Below, one piece after another: positions 45,942-55,642 of a DNA stretch of 64,000 nucleotides. The notes under the pieces are model-generated. The model saw nothing but the letters and a program-made list of their open reading frames with translations. It did not search any database and had not been told where the DNA came from. Source of the stretch: Vallitalea sp. (GTDB taxonomy: Bacteria > Bacillota > Clostridia > Lachnospirales > Vallitaleaceae). Numbering within the stretch: position 1 is the first letter of the stretch; every line of letters starts with the position of its first letter. The stretch spans positions 62,001 to 126,000 of the forward strand of contig NZ_JAOARO010000077.1 in NCBI RefSeq assembly GCF_025211055.1. The letters are read 5' to 3'. The translations under genes and the position numbers were made by a program.

Positions 45942-47219
45942 TTATATATCTATCTTAATTACTCTACCATTATTAATCCTTGAATCTTCTGATCTAAAAG
46001 CAATACTATGCCCATGTATAGAGTCTTTAATACTTGTAATAGAAGGATTATTAATATCTTTACCAATTAAATAAGTATACATATCATGCATCAGCCAATA
46101 GTCGCCACCTCCATGACCTACATGAGATTCAACATTTTCACTCAAATCAACTGTTCTAGGTTTTTGCCCAAATTTAGTTATAGTTAATGTTTGTTCGTCC
46201 ATATCACCAACTATTTCACCTAAACTACAGTTAACAGTAATATCACGTTTAATTTCTGCTGTTACACCACACATAGTCAGAGTGGCACAAGCTCCGTTTT
46301 CAAATTCCATCATTACCACCTGATGGTCAACAACATCATTATCACAATAATAAACACATCTCCCGTATGGTCCTTTTAACAGTGCCTCCATTACATTCTC
46401 TTCTGTCAATTCCTTATTGGTTATTGCTCTAGCAGGCCATAGATTACCATGTCTGATACCAGATACTTCATTAGTTATATATATTTTTTCTGCATCATAT
46501 GGACAATCTTTTTTTGCATTACATCCATCTAGGCAACGTTTACTAGCTCCTCTTGGAGCTCTATTATTATTAAAATACATTAGTGAGCCAAATGAACTGA
46601 TTTGTGTACATCTTTTTCCAATTAACCATGATACAATATCAGTATCATGACAACACTTAGCCACTATCATAGGACTACTAATATCCTTTCTTCTCCAATT
46701 TCCTCTTATATAGCTATGAGCTTGATGATAGTAACCTACATTCTCTTTCGCTGATATATTAACAACCTCACCTAGCTTACCACTCATTATTATTTCTTTT
46801 ATCTTTTTATAAAATCTAGTATATCTAAGAACATGACACACAAAAACCTTTCGTCCAAGTTCTATAGATTTTTCATATATTTTCATACTTTCGTCCAAAG
46901 TAGTTCCAAGTGGTTTTTCTAATATTAGATCATAACCTGCTTCCATTGCTAGTACACTATGTTTTAAGTGAGCACTATCTTGTGTACATATAAAAGCAAT
47001 ATCTGCTATTTTTTCTTCTTGAAACATCTCTTCAGCCGTTTTATAACAGTACTTTTCATCTATTGAAGTACTTTTTCTTATTTTATCTATCTTACTTTTT
47101 ATTGGGTCGGCTACACCAACAATTTGATACTGGTTAGGGTGTTTTATCATATATTCGCCATAGGCATTAAGCCCTCTATCACCTAATCCAGCAATAACTA
47201 CTTTTATAATTTTATCCAT
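45942..47219 (-). CDS. Gfo/Idh/MocA-family oxidoreductase
   Basis: NAD(P)-dependent sugar or cyclitol oxidoreductase of 425 residues. The Rossmann start KVVIAGLGDRGLNAYGEY, the EKPLG motif (101-105) with catalytic Lys102, and the histidine/aspartate pair in CCHDTDIVSWLIG (191-194) are visible. A cysteine cluster at C229, C233 and C239 (CLDGC with CPY) is characteristic of a Firmicutes subgroup and may bind metal. It is the last gene of a carbohydrate ABC transporter operon, 37 bp after the second permease, so its substrate is probably the imported sugar or a derivative. The sugar cannot be specified. Confidence 0.9.
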   Translation of the reverse strand: MDKIIKVVIAGLGDRGLNAYGEYMIKHPNQYQIVGVADPIKSKIDKIRKSTSIDEKYCYKTAEEMFQEEKIADIAFICTQDSAHLKHSVLAMEAGYDLILEKPLGTTLDESMKIYEKSIELGRKVFVCHVLRYTRFYKKIKEIIMSGKLGEVVNISAKENVGYYHQAHSYIRGNWRRKDISSPMIVAKCCHDTDIVSWLIGKRCTQISSFGSLMYFNNNRAPRGASKRCLDGCNAKKDCPYDAEKIYITNEVSGIRHGNLWPARAITNKELTEENVMEALLKGPYGRCVYYCDNDVVDHQVVMMEFENGACATLTMCGVTAEIKRDITVNCSLGEIVGDMDEQTLTITKFGQKPRTVDLSENVESHVGHGGGDYWLMHDMYTYLIGKDINNPSITSIKDSIHGHSIAFRSEDSRINNGRVIKIDI

Positions 47220-47256
47220 TCTTATCCTCCAATCTTATTTTTCACCTTTTATCCAT

Positions 47257-48078
47257 TTAACCTTTTAATCCTGTTGTAGCGATTCCATCAACAATATGTT
47301 TTTGGAAAAATACAAAGATAATTATTATAGGAATAGTTGATATAACTCCTCCAGCCATAACTAATTGATAGTATGTAGTATGTTCACCAATTAAAAATGA
47401 TAGACCAGCAGCAAGAGTCATTTTATTTATTGAGCGGTTAATGATAATCGGCCACATTAAAGCTCTCCATGTAGCTAAAGCTGTTAATATACCAATGGAA
47501 GTTATAGCTGATTTTGATAAAGGAAGAATAATTCTAAAAAATATCTTAAAATAACCTGCTCCATCTATTTTAGCGGCTTCATCAATTGATCTAGGTATTC
47601 CATATAAAAATTGTCTAAAGAAAAACAATGAAAAAACACTAAAGAATGAAGGTATCATCAAAGCAAGTAAAGTATTTGATAGTTTCATTCCTACAATAAT
47701 ATTATACTGAGGTATTAAAAATATTTGATATGGCACCATTAATATGGATAATAATAAAACAAATAAAATATTTTTCCCTGGGAAATCTAATCTTGCAAAG
47801 GCATAAGCTGCAAGTAGACTAATAAGTGTCTGAACAACAATTATACATATAATTACTATAAAGGTGTTAATAAATAGATTTCCAAATGAAAAATCTTTAT
47901 ATACCTGAACAAAATTATTCCATTCATAATGTTTGGGTAAAAAAGTCGGAGGAATCGCAATAGTCTCTTCATATGTTTTCAAAGAAGTAACTATCATCCA
48001 TAATAACGGACCTATAGTTAAAAAAGAACCTACTATTAGTAAAAGATATCTTAATAAATTATTTTTTTTAGTTTTCAA
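47257..48078 (-). CDS. Carbohydrate ABC transporter permease (MalG type)
   Basis: Second membrane subunit of a CUT1-family sugar importer: 273 residues, six hydrophobic segments, and the EAA loop EAAKIDGAGYFKIFFRIILPLSK that docks the ATPase. It opens with LLRYLLLIVGSFLTIGPLLWMI and ends VDGIATTGLKG, the standard MalG-like C terminus. It follows the MalF-type gene by 33 bp. No dedicated ATPase is in the operon; such systems usually share a common MsmK/MalK-type ATPase. Confidence 0.94.
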   Translation of the reverse strand: MKTKKNNLLRYLLLIVGSFLTIGPLLWMIVTSLKTYEETIAIPPTFLPKHYEWNNFVQVYKDFSFGNLFINTFIVIICIIVVQTLISLLAAYAFARLDFPGKNILFVLLLSILMVPYQIFLIPQYNIIVGMKLSNTLLALMIPSFFSVFSLFFFRQFLYGIPRSIDEAAKIDGAGYFKIFFRIILPLSKSAITSIGILTALATWRALMWPIIINRSINKMTLAAGLSFLIGEHTTYYQLVMAGGVISTIPIIIIFVFFQKHIVDGIATTGLKG

Positions 48079-48111
48079 AGTAACCTCCCTTTCTCTGCTA
48101 TACTTTTATTT

Positions 48112-49026
48112 TTATGAATCATAATTAACCCATTTTTTTTGTAATCTTAACTGAATAATAGTAAAAATCATAATAATTCCAAATAAAAGCATAGAAATTG
48201 CAGAAGCATAACCTCTATTAAATTCTATAAATGCTTTTTGATAAAAATAATAGACTATTGACATTCCATATCTCATACTTAGAGATTCAGAATTAAGCAT
48301 CATAAAAATATAATCAAATACTTGAAATATATTTATTACTGTCATAGTAATAACAAAAAAGAGGGTAGGAGATAATAACGGTAAAGTTATATGACCAAAA
48401 ACTTGCCATTTATTAGCTCCATCTATTTGTGATGATTCATAATACATCTTAGGTATATTCTTTAATCCTGCTAGAATAAGTATCATCTGGGTACTAATCA
48501 TACTCCATATTATTACAAATGCTACTGAATATAGTACTAGTTTGGGGTCTGATAACCACCCAATCTTAGGAATATCATACTTATCTAGTATAATATTTAA
48601 TATTCCAAATTCATCATTGTACAACCATCTCCATAATAAGCTTATTGCAGCAGGTAATGTAACTGCTGGTATAAATAAAACTGTTCTAAAAAAAGTCATT
48701 CCTCTTAATTTGGAATCTAATAGTACAGCTGCCAAAGTAGCAAATATTACTATTCCTGGTACACATATAGCAACATATTTTAACGTATTAATTAATGCTA
48801 TATAAAATTTTTTATCTGTTAATAAAACTTTGTAATTATCAATGCCAATAAAATTAGGTTTTCCAAATGAAGCCAAATCTGTAAAACTATAATATATATT
48901 TTGGAAAAAAGCAAAAAAATAAAATATCCCAATGCCTATAACTAATGGAGATATAAATACAAATGCACATATTAGTTCATTACGACGCATTGGAGATATT
49001 TTTATATTTGTAATTTTATTAAACAT
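48112..49026 (-). CDS. Carbohydrate ABC transporter permease (MalF type)
   Basis: First membrane subunit of the CUT1 importer. The EAA loop reads ESSQIDGANKWQVFGHITLPLLSP, and six hydrophobic segments follow a short basic N terminus (PMRRNELICAFVFISPLVIG). The chosen ATG at 49026 (MFNKITNIK) has TAGGAGG eight bases upstream and gives 304 residues; the frame is open to 49068, within the preceding hairpin repeat. It lies between the substrate-binding lipoprotein gene, with a hairpin in the gap, and the MalG-type gene. Confidence 0.93.
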   Translation of the reverse strand: MFNKITNIKISPMRRNELICAFVFISPLVIGIGIFYFFAFFQNIYYSFTDLASFGKPNFIGIDNYKVLLTDKKFYIALINTLKYVAICVPGIVIFATLAAVLLDSKLRGMTFFRTVLFIPAVTLPAAISLLWRWLYNDEFGILNIILDKYDIPKIGWLSDPKLVLYSVAFVIIWSMISTQMILILAGLKNIPKMYYESSQIDGANKWQVFGHITLPLLSPTLFFVITMTVINIFQVFDYIFMMLNSESLSMRYGMSIVYYFYQKAFIEFNRGYASAISMLLFGIIMIFTIIQLRLQKKWVNYDS

Positions 49027-49045
49027 ATACAGCCCTCCTATTTTT

Positions 49046-49099
49046 AAAGGGGCTGTCAGATAATACATTATTTAACAATAATATCAAGACAGCCCCTTT
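49046..49099 (-). repeat. GGGGCTGTC hairpin repeat between binding protein and permease (copy 2)
   Basis: Perfect 12-bp stem AAAGGGGCTGTC/GACAGCCCCTTT (49046-49057, 49088-49099) with a 30-nt interior. It closely resembles the hairpin at 17501-17566, including the inner GATAATAyATTA. In the intercistronic position it likely acts as a partial terminator or stabiliser that keeps binding protein in excess over the permeases. Confidence 0.75.
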
Positions 49100-49140
49100 A
49101 TTTTAAAATATTTTGATATACTTATAGAAAATGTATACCT

Positions 49141-50478
49141 TTATTTATTATTTTTATCAATAATTTCCTGCATTTCTTTATATATAGCATCACAGCCTTC
49201 TTTTGGTGATATTATTTCTCCAAATATTTGTGCTGTATAATCTATAATAATAGGTGTCCATTCTGCTACACAATTTCCAGTAGGGAATTGATGTCCAGTC
49301 TTAGTTGCATTAATAATTGGCATTATATCTATGTTTTTGAAAGCGTTTTGATAAAGAGGTTGAGCTGATTTCATTGCTGGAATATCAATACCTTCTGTGG
49401 CTTGAACTTCATTACCATATTCACTAGTTAAGAATTTTATTAATTCCCAAGTTTCATCTTGATGTTCTGATAAACTAGATATACAATACCCTAAACCATT
49501 CATTATAGAAGTATTCACTCCATCTTGAGTAGGCATTTGAACAATTCCTACATTACCAGCTTTTGCAAGGTCACATGATTCTAATACAGATGTACTCCAT
49601 GAACCCATATAAGCCATAGCTACTTTACCTGAATAATATAAAGCATCTGTACCAGTATCTGGACTTGATAATGTTGTATAAGGTGCTGATAATCCGCTTT
49701 TTAACAATTCAAGAATTCTTTCATAACCCTTTACAGTACCAGGTTTATTGAATCCTGATTCTGTTGAATCATCGCTAATAATTTCTCCCTTATTTTGTAG
49801 AATAAAATTATAGTAACCTGATTGGAAATTAGTTGGAGAAACAGCTATAGCATATGTTCCACTACCATCAGCATCCATTGCTTTTTTTAGCTTATTAGCT
49901 TTTTCTAGCATATCTTCATATGTCCAACCTTCTTGAGGATATTCTACCCCATATTTATCAAATAACTCTTTGTTATAAGCTACAAAAACTGAATCTACTC
50001 CCTTAGGCATAGCCCATTGCTTACCATCATAGTTATAAATCTTGGAGATAGGCTCAATATAGTTAGTCATATCAATATTATCTCTTTTAATATATTCATC
50101 CAAAGGTATTAATACATCACCTTTTATGTATTTTGGCAAATATATATTCATCCAAAAAGCATCAGCTGTAAGTCCAGCTCCAGCAGCCACATCTAATTTT
50201 GTCCAATAATTATTCCATGGAGTAACTTCAAGTGAAGCTTGAATATTCGAATGCTCTTCATTAAATTTATCTAATACTTTTTGTATTCCAGCCTCTTGAT
50301 TTTTATCCCAGATTGCTAGAGTTATTTCAACTTTTTTATCACTTTTGTCTTTTGATACTTCGTTACTAGCTGCTGGTTTAGTGGTATCGTCATGTTCTTT
50401 CTTATCTTTTTGATCACAACCTATAACACCAGTTATTAATAGAAAAATTACAGTTAATAAAGCTATCCTTTTTTTCAT
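49141..50478 (-). CDS. Carbohydrate ABC transporter substrate-binding lipoprotein
   Basis: Extracellular sugar receptor of the CUT1 importer (SBP_bac_1 family). The lipoprotein signal peptide ends at the lipobox LLITGVIGC with C21. The mature protein starts after a Lys/Asp/Ser-rich linker with VEITLAIWDKNQEAGIQKVLDKF. Family blocks include NNYWTKLDVAAGAG, YNYDGKQWAMPKGVDSVFVAYN, KVAMAYMGSWST and DETWELIKFLTSEYGNEV. The 445-residue length is typical. It is the first gene of the transporter operon, downstream of a YesMN pair, which is the likely regulator. TAGGAGGC precedes the ATG. Confidence 0.94.
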   Translation of the reverse strand: MKKRIALLTVIFLLITGVIGCDQKDKKEHDDTTKPAASNEVSKDKSDKKVEITLAIWDKNQEAGIQKVLDKFNEEHSNIQASLEVTPWNNYWTKLDVAAGAGLTADAFWMNIYLPKYIKGDVLIPLDEYIKRDNIDMTNYIEPISKIYNYDGKQWAMPKGVDSVFVAYNKELFDKYGVEYPQEGWTYEDMLEKANKLKKAMDADGSGTYAIAVSPTNFQSGYYNFILQNKGEIISDDSTESGFNKPGTVKGYERILELLKSGLSAPYTTLSSPDTGTDALYYSGKVAMAYMGSWSTSVLESCDLAKAGNVGIVQMPTQDGVNTSIMNGLGYCISSLSEHQDETWELIKFLTSEYGNEVQATEGIDIPAMKSAQPLYQNAFKNIDIMPIINATKTGHQFPTGNCVAEWTPIIIDYTAQIFGEIISPKEGCDAIYKEMQEIIDKNNK

Positions 50479-50582
50479 TTTCTGCCTCCTAATATTTAGT
50501 TAATGTTAGTTACTTTCTAAAATACTTCTTAACTTTTATAATTTTAACATATCTAGTGGCTGTAAATAAGAAATTGGGATAT

Positions 50583-50643
50583 ACAAAAAGGTATACAATT
50601 GTCCTCTCTATGTTTAATAGAAGACATTTATATACCTTTTTGT
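50583..50643 (-). terminator. Terminator after the second YesN gene
   Basis: Perfect 13-bp stem ACAAAAAGGTATA/TATACCTTTTTGT (50583-50595, 50631-50643) with the U-rich 3' arm on the minus strand, just after the stop at 50654. It separates the lipoprotein-kinase-regulator operon from the transporter operon. Confidence 0.75.
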
Positions 50644-50653
50644 AGACTTTTGA

Positions 50654-52018
50654 CTATTTATTTAGCTCTCTATATTTTTTTGGTTGTAACCCTGTAACTT
50701 CTTTAAATGTTTTTCTAAAATATTTTTCATTCTTATAACCAACCTTCTGGCCAATATAATATATATTTCCATTACTTTCAACAAGCATTTTTTTAGCTTT
50801 TTCAATTCTTAACTCTTTTAAATAATTTGTATATGTTTTATTAGTTACCTGTTTAAAAACTTTACTAAAATAACTTTTACTCATGTGTACAATATTCAAT
50901 ATATCTTTGAGACAAATATCATTATTATAATTAACATGAATATATGAAATTGCTTCTTCTATTAATTCTATTGTAGATTCCTTTGCATCTTCTATATGTA
51001 TACATCTTCGAATATTGTTTCTGATATCATTTAATAATAATTTATATTCATACCAATAGTTAAGATATGATAAACGTTCATAATATGTGGCCATATCATA
51101 ATTAATATATACTGACCACTGAACCAATAATAAGTTAATTAGTTTTTTCATTTCTTGTTTATTTAGGCTTAGGTCTAATATATTTTTTATATTTTTGTCA
51201 AAGGTAACTTCACTATAGATCCAAGTCAGATCTTTCATTTGTTGGCCTATCTTTTTTACCTGTATATTGCTCAAATCAGACTTGGTATTTTTAATATCAT
51301 CAATATTCAATTTATATATCTTATTTTTATCGCTATATTCATAGAATAATTCATTATTTATATAAGTATCTATACTTTTTAACAATGTATTAATATCTAT
51401 TTGATTATCACTAATTATTTGAAAGGCGATCTTTTCTTTTGATAAATAAGTAGTCAAATTCTTTTTACAATCATCCTGTATTAATAATAGTTTCATATTA
51501 AGCTGTCTTATAGGAGTTTGCAATTTGTAGGATAATTCATCTATTTGTGATGAGTCAACACCATTAGAAAAATATACAATTATATAATCATTGAAATTTT
51601 CTTTTTCACAAATTAATATATTCTTGCTTTGTATCTTTTTCTGCTTAATTCTTTTTGAGACTCTCTCAAGGATTTTATCAGTGTTATTAGTTTCTATTTG
51701 AGATTTAGTTATATAATCAAGTATATCGTATTGTAAAGCCTTCTGAATAATATCAAATTCTTGATGTATTGTGGAAATGACTATGTATAACGAAGGATAT
51801 TCTTTTCTTAATCTTTTGATAAATTCAAGTCCACATAAACCGGGCATGGTTAAATCTGTAATTATTAGATCTACATGATTATCTTTTAAGAATTCTAAAG
51901 CACTTCTTCCATTAGATGCTTCTCCAACTACTATCATATTATGTCTTTCCCAATTCATAATGGATATGATTCCTTTTCTAACCATTTTCTCGTCATCAAC
52001 CATTAGTACCTTTATCAT
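50654..52018 (-). CDS. YesN-type response regulator, AraC-family output (second copy)
   Basis: Receiver domain (about 1-118) with D8/D9 and phosphoacceptor D55 in LIITDLTMPG. The lysine is kept in YITKSQ, although the usual Pro after it is Ser. An unassigned middle region (about 130-350) is followed by two AraC-type helix-turn-helix motifs at the C terminus (ICLKDILNIVHMSKSYFSK and YYIGQKVGYKNEKYFRKTFK). The ATG at 52018 has AGGAG nine bases upstream; a TTG three codons earlier is less likely. It is the third gene of a lipoprotein-kinase-regulator operon and lies directly before the CUT1 transporter genes it presumably controls. Confidence 0.9.
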   Translation of the reverse strand: MIKVLMVDDEKMVRKGIISIMNWERHNMIVVGEASNGRSALEFLKDNHVDLIITDLTMPGLCGLEFIKRLRKEYPSLYIVISTIHQEFDIIQKALQYDILDYITKSQIETNNTDKILERVSKRIKQKKIQSKNILICEKENFNDYIIVYFSNGVDSSQIDELSYKLQTPIRQLNMKLLLIQDDCKKNLTTYLSKEKIAFQIISDNQIDINTLLKSIDTYINNELFYEYSDKNKIYKLNIDDIKNTKSDLSNIQVKKIGQQMKDLTWIYSEVTFDKNIKNILDLSLNKQEMKKLINLLLVQWSVYINYDMATYYERLSYLNYWYEYKLLLNDIRNNIRRCIHIEDAKESTIELIEEAISYIHVNYNNDICLKDILNIVHMSKSYFSKVFKQVTNKTYTNYLKELRIEKAKKMLVESNGNIYYIGQKVGYKNEKYFRKTFKEVTGLQPKKYRELNK

Positions 52019-52033
52019 TACTAACAACTCCTG

Positions 52034-53752
52034 CTATATATTATTAATGGGTATTGTAATAATTATATCCGTACCCTCACCTATAATACTGTTTATATAA
52101 AACTTATAGTTTGTACCATATTCATTATTTAACATCTTAAATACATATTGCATACCTATACCTTGTCCACTGATATTATCATTCTCTGATAATTGTTTTA
52201 TTGCCATTATTTTATCTTCGTCCATTCCATATCCCATATCAGATATTTTAATATTAATATAATTACTATCATCTGAAGTAACTTCAAAAATAATCTTTCC
52301 ATCACCTTCTAAACCATGAATAATAGCATTTTCAACCAAAGGTTGTAATAAAAAACGAGGCATAGTTGTAATTAGTAGGCTATCCTTAATATTAATATTT
52401 TTTACAAATTCTATATCATATTTCATATTCTGAATTAATATATAATTTTCAACTGCTATAATTTCACTTTGTAAGGTTGTAAGCTTATTTTTTTCCATAT
52501 TATAAATTAATAATTTATTTAGTGCTGAAACAAATTTTACTATTTCTTCTTCTTTACGGGTTCTAGCATACCACTTTAATGTATCTAAAGTGTTATAAAG
52601 AAAATGAGGATTTATTTTATAAAACAACTGCTTAATCTCAAGCTGAACTTTAAGTTTGTTTTCTCTTTCAATATTTTTTGCTAATTGAATTATTTGTTCC
52701 TTCATATTATTAAAAACTTCTATATCTTCATCTAATTCTTTTACATTCATCATTTCAACTTGATGAATAATATTGTTACTTGTTATTGATTTTAGATTTT
52801 TACTAAATCTAATAAATGGAATGTAAACCATTTTCCATATAAGAATGGCTATAAATATACTAACACAAATAGCTATAATAAATATTATAATATACTTATA
52901 TATAAAAGAAGAAATATCTTTATTGTATTCCCTTACTGGAATTAATGCTGATATACTCCAGTCAAATTTTGACTTTCTAGTTAATATATGGTACTTGTCA
53001 TTATTAATGATTACTGTATCTCTATTTTTCATATTGGAATAATTATAAGGTTTAATTTTCTCATTGGAGCAAAATACAATTTCTTCTGTATTAGATACTA
53101 TTATAAATACGGCTCCTCTACTTGATAGTTCAACATCAAAAACATTATCAAGTATTCTATAACCTGATTCCATATAAATGGACATATCTGGTGAATCATC
53201 AATTAATACTTGTCTTACCATTGATAAAGATAAATAATCACTCACGATAGAATTAGTTCTATGAGGACCAAAATATGTGATATTATTATATGTTGACAGT
53301 TTTGTATTATTAAAAGACATTCTTTCTTTTATAAGAGAACTATTAATTTTATTAAGCTTATTTCCCTCATGTATATAATATGTAATGTTTGCAATATTAG
53401 GATTAGATACTTCATAAAAAGCAGCTTTTTGTTGAATCTCTTCTAATAATTGTATACTGTCATAATTATTAAATTTACTAAAATTAGCTGATATATTGTT
53501 ATTAATAAATCCCTCGAGAACCAGCTGTTGTGAAACATATCTCATATTATCCATAATGTTTTCAAACTGGAGCATTATTTTACTAACTTCACTTTCAATA
53601 GCAATATTGATATTTTTTTTATTAATGTTTAATGTGGTCTTAAAAGATATAACACCAATAATAATTATTGGTATTGTACAAGTAGTTATTAATAATATTA
53701 TAAGACGACTTTTTAGTGAGCTAAACAAACTAATTTTTGGTATATATCGCAT
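52034..53752 (-). CDS. YesM-type sensor histidine kinase (second copy)
   Basis: Membrane kinase of 572 residues: TM1 (about 16-38), extracellular sensor domain (about 40-280), TM2 (about 286-310), a HAMP-like linker, and a His_kinase domain with H383 in YKINPHFLYNTLDTLKW. The C-terminal ATPase domain has the N-box QPLVENAIIHGLEG and DMGYGM. The ATG at 53752 (MRYIPKISLF) has AGGAG eight bases upstream. It begins two bases after the stop of a solute-binding lipoprotein gene and ends 15 bp before its response regulator, so the three are one transcription unit. Confidence 0.9.
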   Translation of the reverse strand: MRYIPKISLFSSLKSRLIILLITTCTIPIIIIGVISFKTTLNINKKNINIAIESEVSKIMLQFENIMDNMRYVSQQLVLEGFINNNISANFSKFNNYDSIQLLEEIQQKAAFYEVSNPNIANITYYIHEGNKLNKINSSLIKERMSFNNTKLSTYNNITYFGPHRTNSIVSDYLSLSMVRQVLIDDSPDMSIYMESGYRILDNVFDVELSSRGAVFIIVSNTEEIVFCSNEKIKPYNYSNMKNRDTVIINNDKYHILTRKSKFDWSISALIPVREYNKDISSFIYKYIIIFIIAICVSIFIAILIWKMVYIPFIRFSKNLKSITSNNIIHQVEMMNVKELDEDIEVFNNMKEQIIQLAKNIERENKLKVQLEIKQLFYKINPHFLYNTLDTLKWYARTRKEEEIVKFVSALNKLLIYNMEKNKLTTLQSEIIAVENYILIQNMKYDIEFVKNINIKDSLLITTMPRFLLQPLVENAIIHGLEGDGKIIFEVTSDDSNYINIKISDMGYGMDEDKIMAIKQLSENDNISGQGIGMQYVFKMLNNEYGTNYKFYINSIIGEGTDIIITIPINNI

Positions 53753-53754
53753 CC

Positions 53755-55509
53755 TTACACTCCTACATCTTTGTTTAGTTGTTGATACCATGTGTTTAAT
53801 TCATCTTTAATATTATTACCACCTCTTATATTCCACTCATATATGTATTCATCAAAAAATTCTATAGGTACTTCACCCATTATTATTTTATTAAAAATGT
53901 AATTTTGATATTTTTTGAGAGATTTTTCTTTTTTTATCATAGTATTTGTACATGTATATACCTCATCATAATTAATATATGCATTTTCAAATAAATATTT
54001 CATATTAGCCACACCACCATTAGGTGCTATACGGCTAAAATACATACCCCAACTAATAGCATTAGAAGGGTTTTTAATATATTCATTATATGAATTCCAA
54101 GCTTTCCAAAACTCAGTATTTGATTGTATATAATCATTAGGTACTTCATTTAATCCCTTATCTATAATTGTATTTATTGCATTATAATTATCTATTATGG
54201 AAGTAGGCATATATACCTCCCAAGGCAACCAGTTTTGCACATAACTATTATATTCTATCTTTTCTTCTTCGGTCATGTTTTTTTGATATGAAGGATTATA
54301 TATTTTACTCTCATAATTTGCAGTATAGTTCATTATTTTAAAAATAGCTTCTGGATTATCACACTCTTTACTTACAACTGTATAAGTATCAATTAGATAT
54401 CTTGGCACAAAGATTTCTGGCAATCTCCCATCTTCACTAAGTATTGGCCCTATAACCCATTTTGCTTGAGGAGTTTTATTAACGTTATAGTTAAGAGGGT
54501 AATTAGGAACCCACCAACTGCCACATACTATAGGATAATCTCCATTAATAATTCCTTTTATCAAATTACTATTATTCATATTAGTATATGAATCAAAAGA
54601 AGCAAAATCAGAATGTATATACCCTTTTGTATACCATTCATTTAGCTTTTTTAGTGGCTTCATAAGTTCTTTATTAATACCACCATATTCAAGTACTCCT
54701 TTTTCGTTCTTATACCAACCTTTTGTTGTGGTTGAATAAGCCATGAAAAAAGGTACAAATCCAGCTAACTGATTCTCATAGTCTTTACTAGCAGCAATAA
54801 TTGGTTCACCAATAATACCATCATTATCCCAATCTATTTTCATTAATTTATCACATACAGTTTCAAACTCTTTTATTGTTGAAGGTAATTTTTCTATACC
54901 TGCTTTTTGTAATATATCCATTCTATAATAAATCTGTCCTAATTGTTGACCAGAGTATTGAACATTTGGCAGACCATAGATTTTTTTTCCTCTCATCCCT
55001 GTATTAATTATATTATTATCATAATTAGTTATATTTTTTATAGTTTCATTACAATATTTTTCATAGATATTGGTTAAATCAGCTAATTTCCCTTGTTCAT
55101 ATAAATATTGAAATTGAGTTTTAGTAACTTGTACAATATCAGGTAGATTTCCAACTTCTAATTCAGCAGTGAATTTTGCGTCGTATTGATCGTTGCTAAC
55201 AATCCATTTATATTTTATTTCTATATTAAGATCTCTTTTTAATAACTTTATAAGTGTTGCTGTTTCAGGAGTAACCTCTTTTGGAGTCTTAGGGTTAATT
55301 GAATCACTATATCCAAGAACTACTCCTATAGTGACAGGTTTATCATATTTTTTATTTATTAGTATTTCAGAACCATTTTGTTTTACATTTTTATTACTCT
55401 CTTCCTTAAGTGAGTTATAACTATAATCATTAGAACATCCAGTTATAATTATAATAACTATAATACCAATAATATATAGTTTAAAACAAACCTTTCTATG
55501 TAAATTCAT
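53755..55509 (-). CDS. Solute-binding lipoprotein linked to the YesMN kinase
   Basis: Lipoprotein with signal peptide ending at the lipobox IIIITGC, followed by a 550-residue extracellular domain of the SBP_bac_1/LplA type. Visible blocks include PVTIGVVLGYSDSINPKTPKE, KIYGLPNVQYSGQQLGQIYYR, DWDNDGIIGEPIIAA and GVVNMKYLF-like GGVANMKYLFENAYINYDEV. No permease genes adjoin it; instead it is cotranscribed with, and two bases ahead of, the histidine kinase. It may present a sugar to the kinase (a three-component sensor, as known for XylFII-LytS-YesN) or serve a permease elsewhere. A consensus-like promoter lies about 65 bp upstream. Confidence 0.87.
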   Translation of the reverse strand: MNLHRKVCFKLYIIGIIVIIIITGCSNDYSYNSLKEESNKNVKQNGSEILINKKYDKPVTIGVVLGYSDSINPKTPKEVTPETATLIKLLKRDLNIEIKYKWIVSNDQYDAKFTAELEVGNLPDIVQVTKTQFQYLYEQGKLADLTNIYEKYCNETIKNITNYDNNIINTGMRGKKIYGLPNVQYSGQQLGQIYYRMDILQKAGIEKLPSTIKEFETVCDKLMKIDWDNDGIIGEPIIAASKDYENQLAGFVPFFMAYSTTTKGWYKNEKGVLEYGGINKELMKPLKKLNEWYTKGYIHSDFASFDSYTNMNNSNLIKGIINGDYPIVCGSWWVPNYPLNYNVNKTPQAKWVIGPILSEDGRLPEIFVPRYLIDTYTVVSKECDNPEAIFKIMNYTANYESKIYNPSYQKNMTEEEKIEYNSYVQNWLPWEVYMPTSIIDNYNAINTIIDKGLNEVPNDYIQSNTEFWKAWNSYNEYIKNPSNAISWGMYFSRIAPNGGVANMKYLFENAYINYDEVYTCTNTMIKKEKSLKKYQNYIFNKIIMGEVPIEFFDEYIYEWNIRGGNNIKDELNTWYQQLNKDVGV

Positions 55510-55573
55510 TATGTTTTCCTCTCTAAAATATGTCTTACAACTAGCTTATAAGGTGTTAGCAAGTTTTTATAAC

Positions 55574-55602
55574 ATTGTATCATCTTCACTTGACTCTTAC
55601 AA
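55574..55602 (-). promoter_or_regulatory. Promoter of the lipoprotein-kinase-regulator operon
   Basis: Minus-strand TTGTAA (55597-55602) and TACAAT (55574-55579) separated by 17 bp, immediately after the men-operon terminator and about 65 bp before the lipoprotein start. Confidence 0.6.
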
Positions 55603-55607
55603 GTTGT

Positions 55608-55641
55608 AAAAAAAAACATTCTCCTGTAATTGTAGAAAAAT
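55608..55641 (-). terminator. Terminator of the men/thioesterase operon
   Basis: Minus-strand stem ATTTTTC/GGAGAAT (55635-55641 with 55618-55624, two G-U pairs) followed by a run of nine T. It lies right after the type II thioesterase stop and so marks the 3' end of the DHNA operon. Confidence 0.65.
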
Positions 55642-55642
55642 C

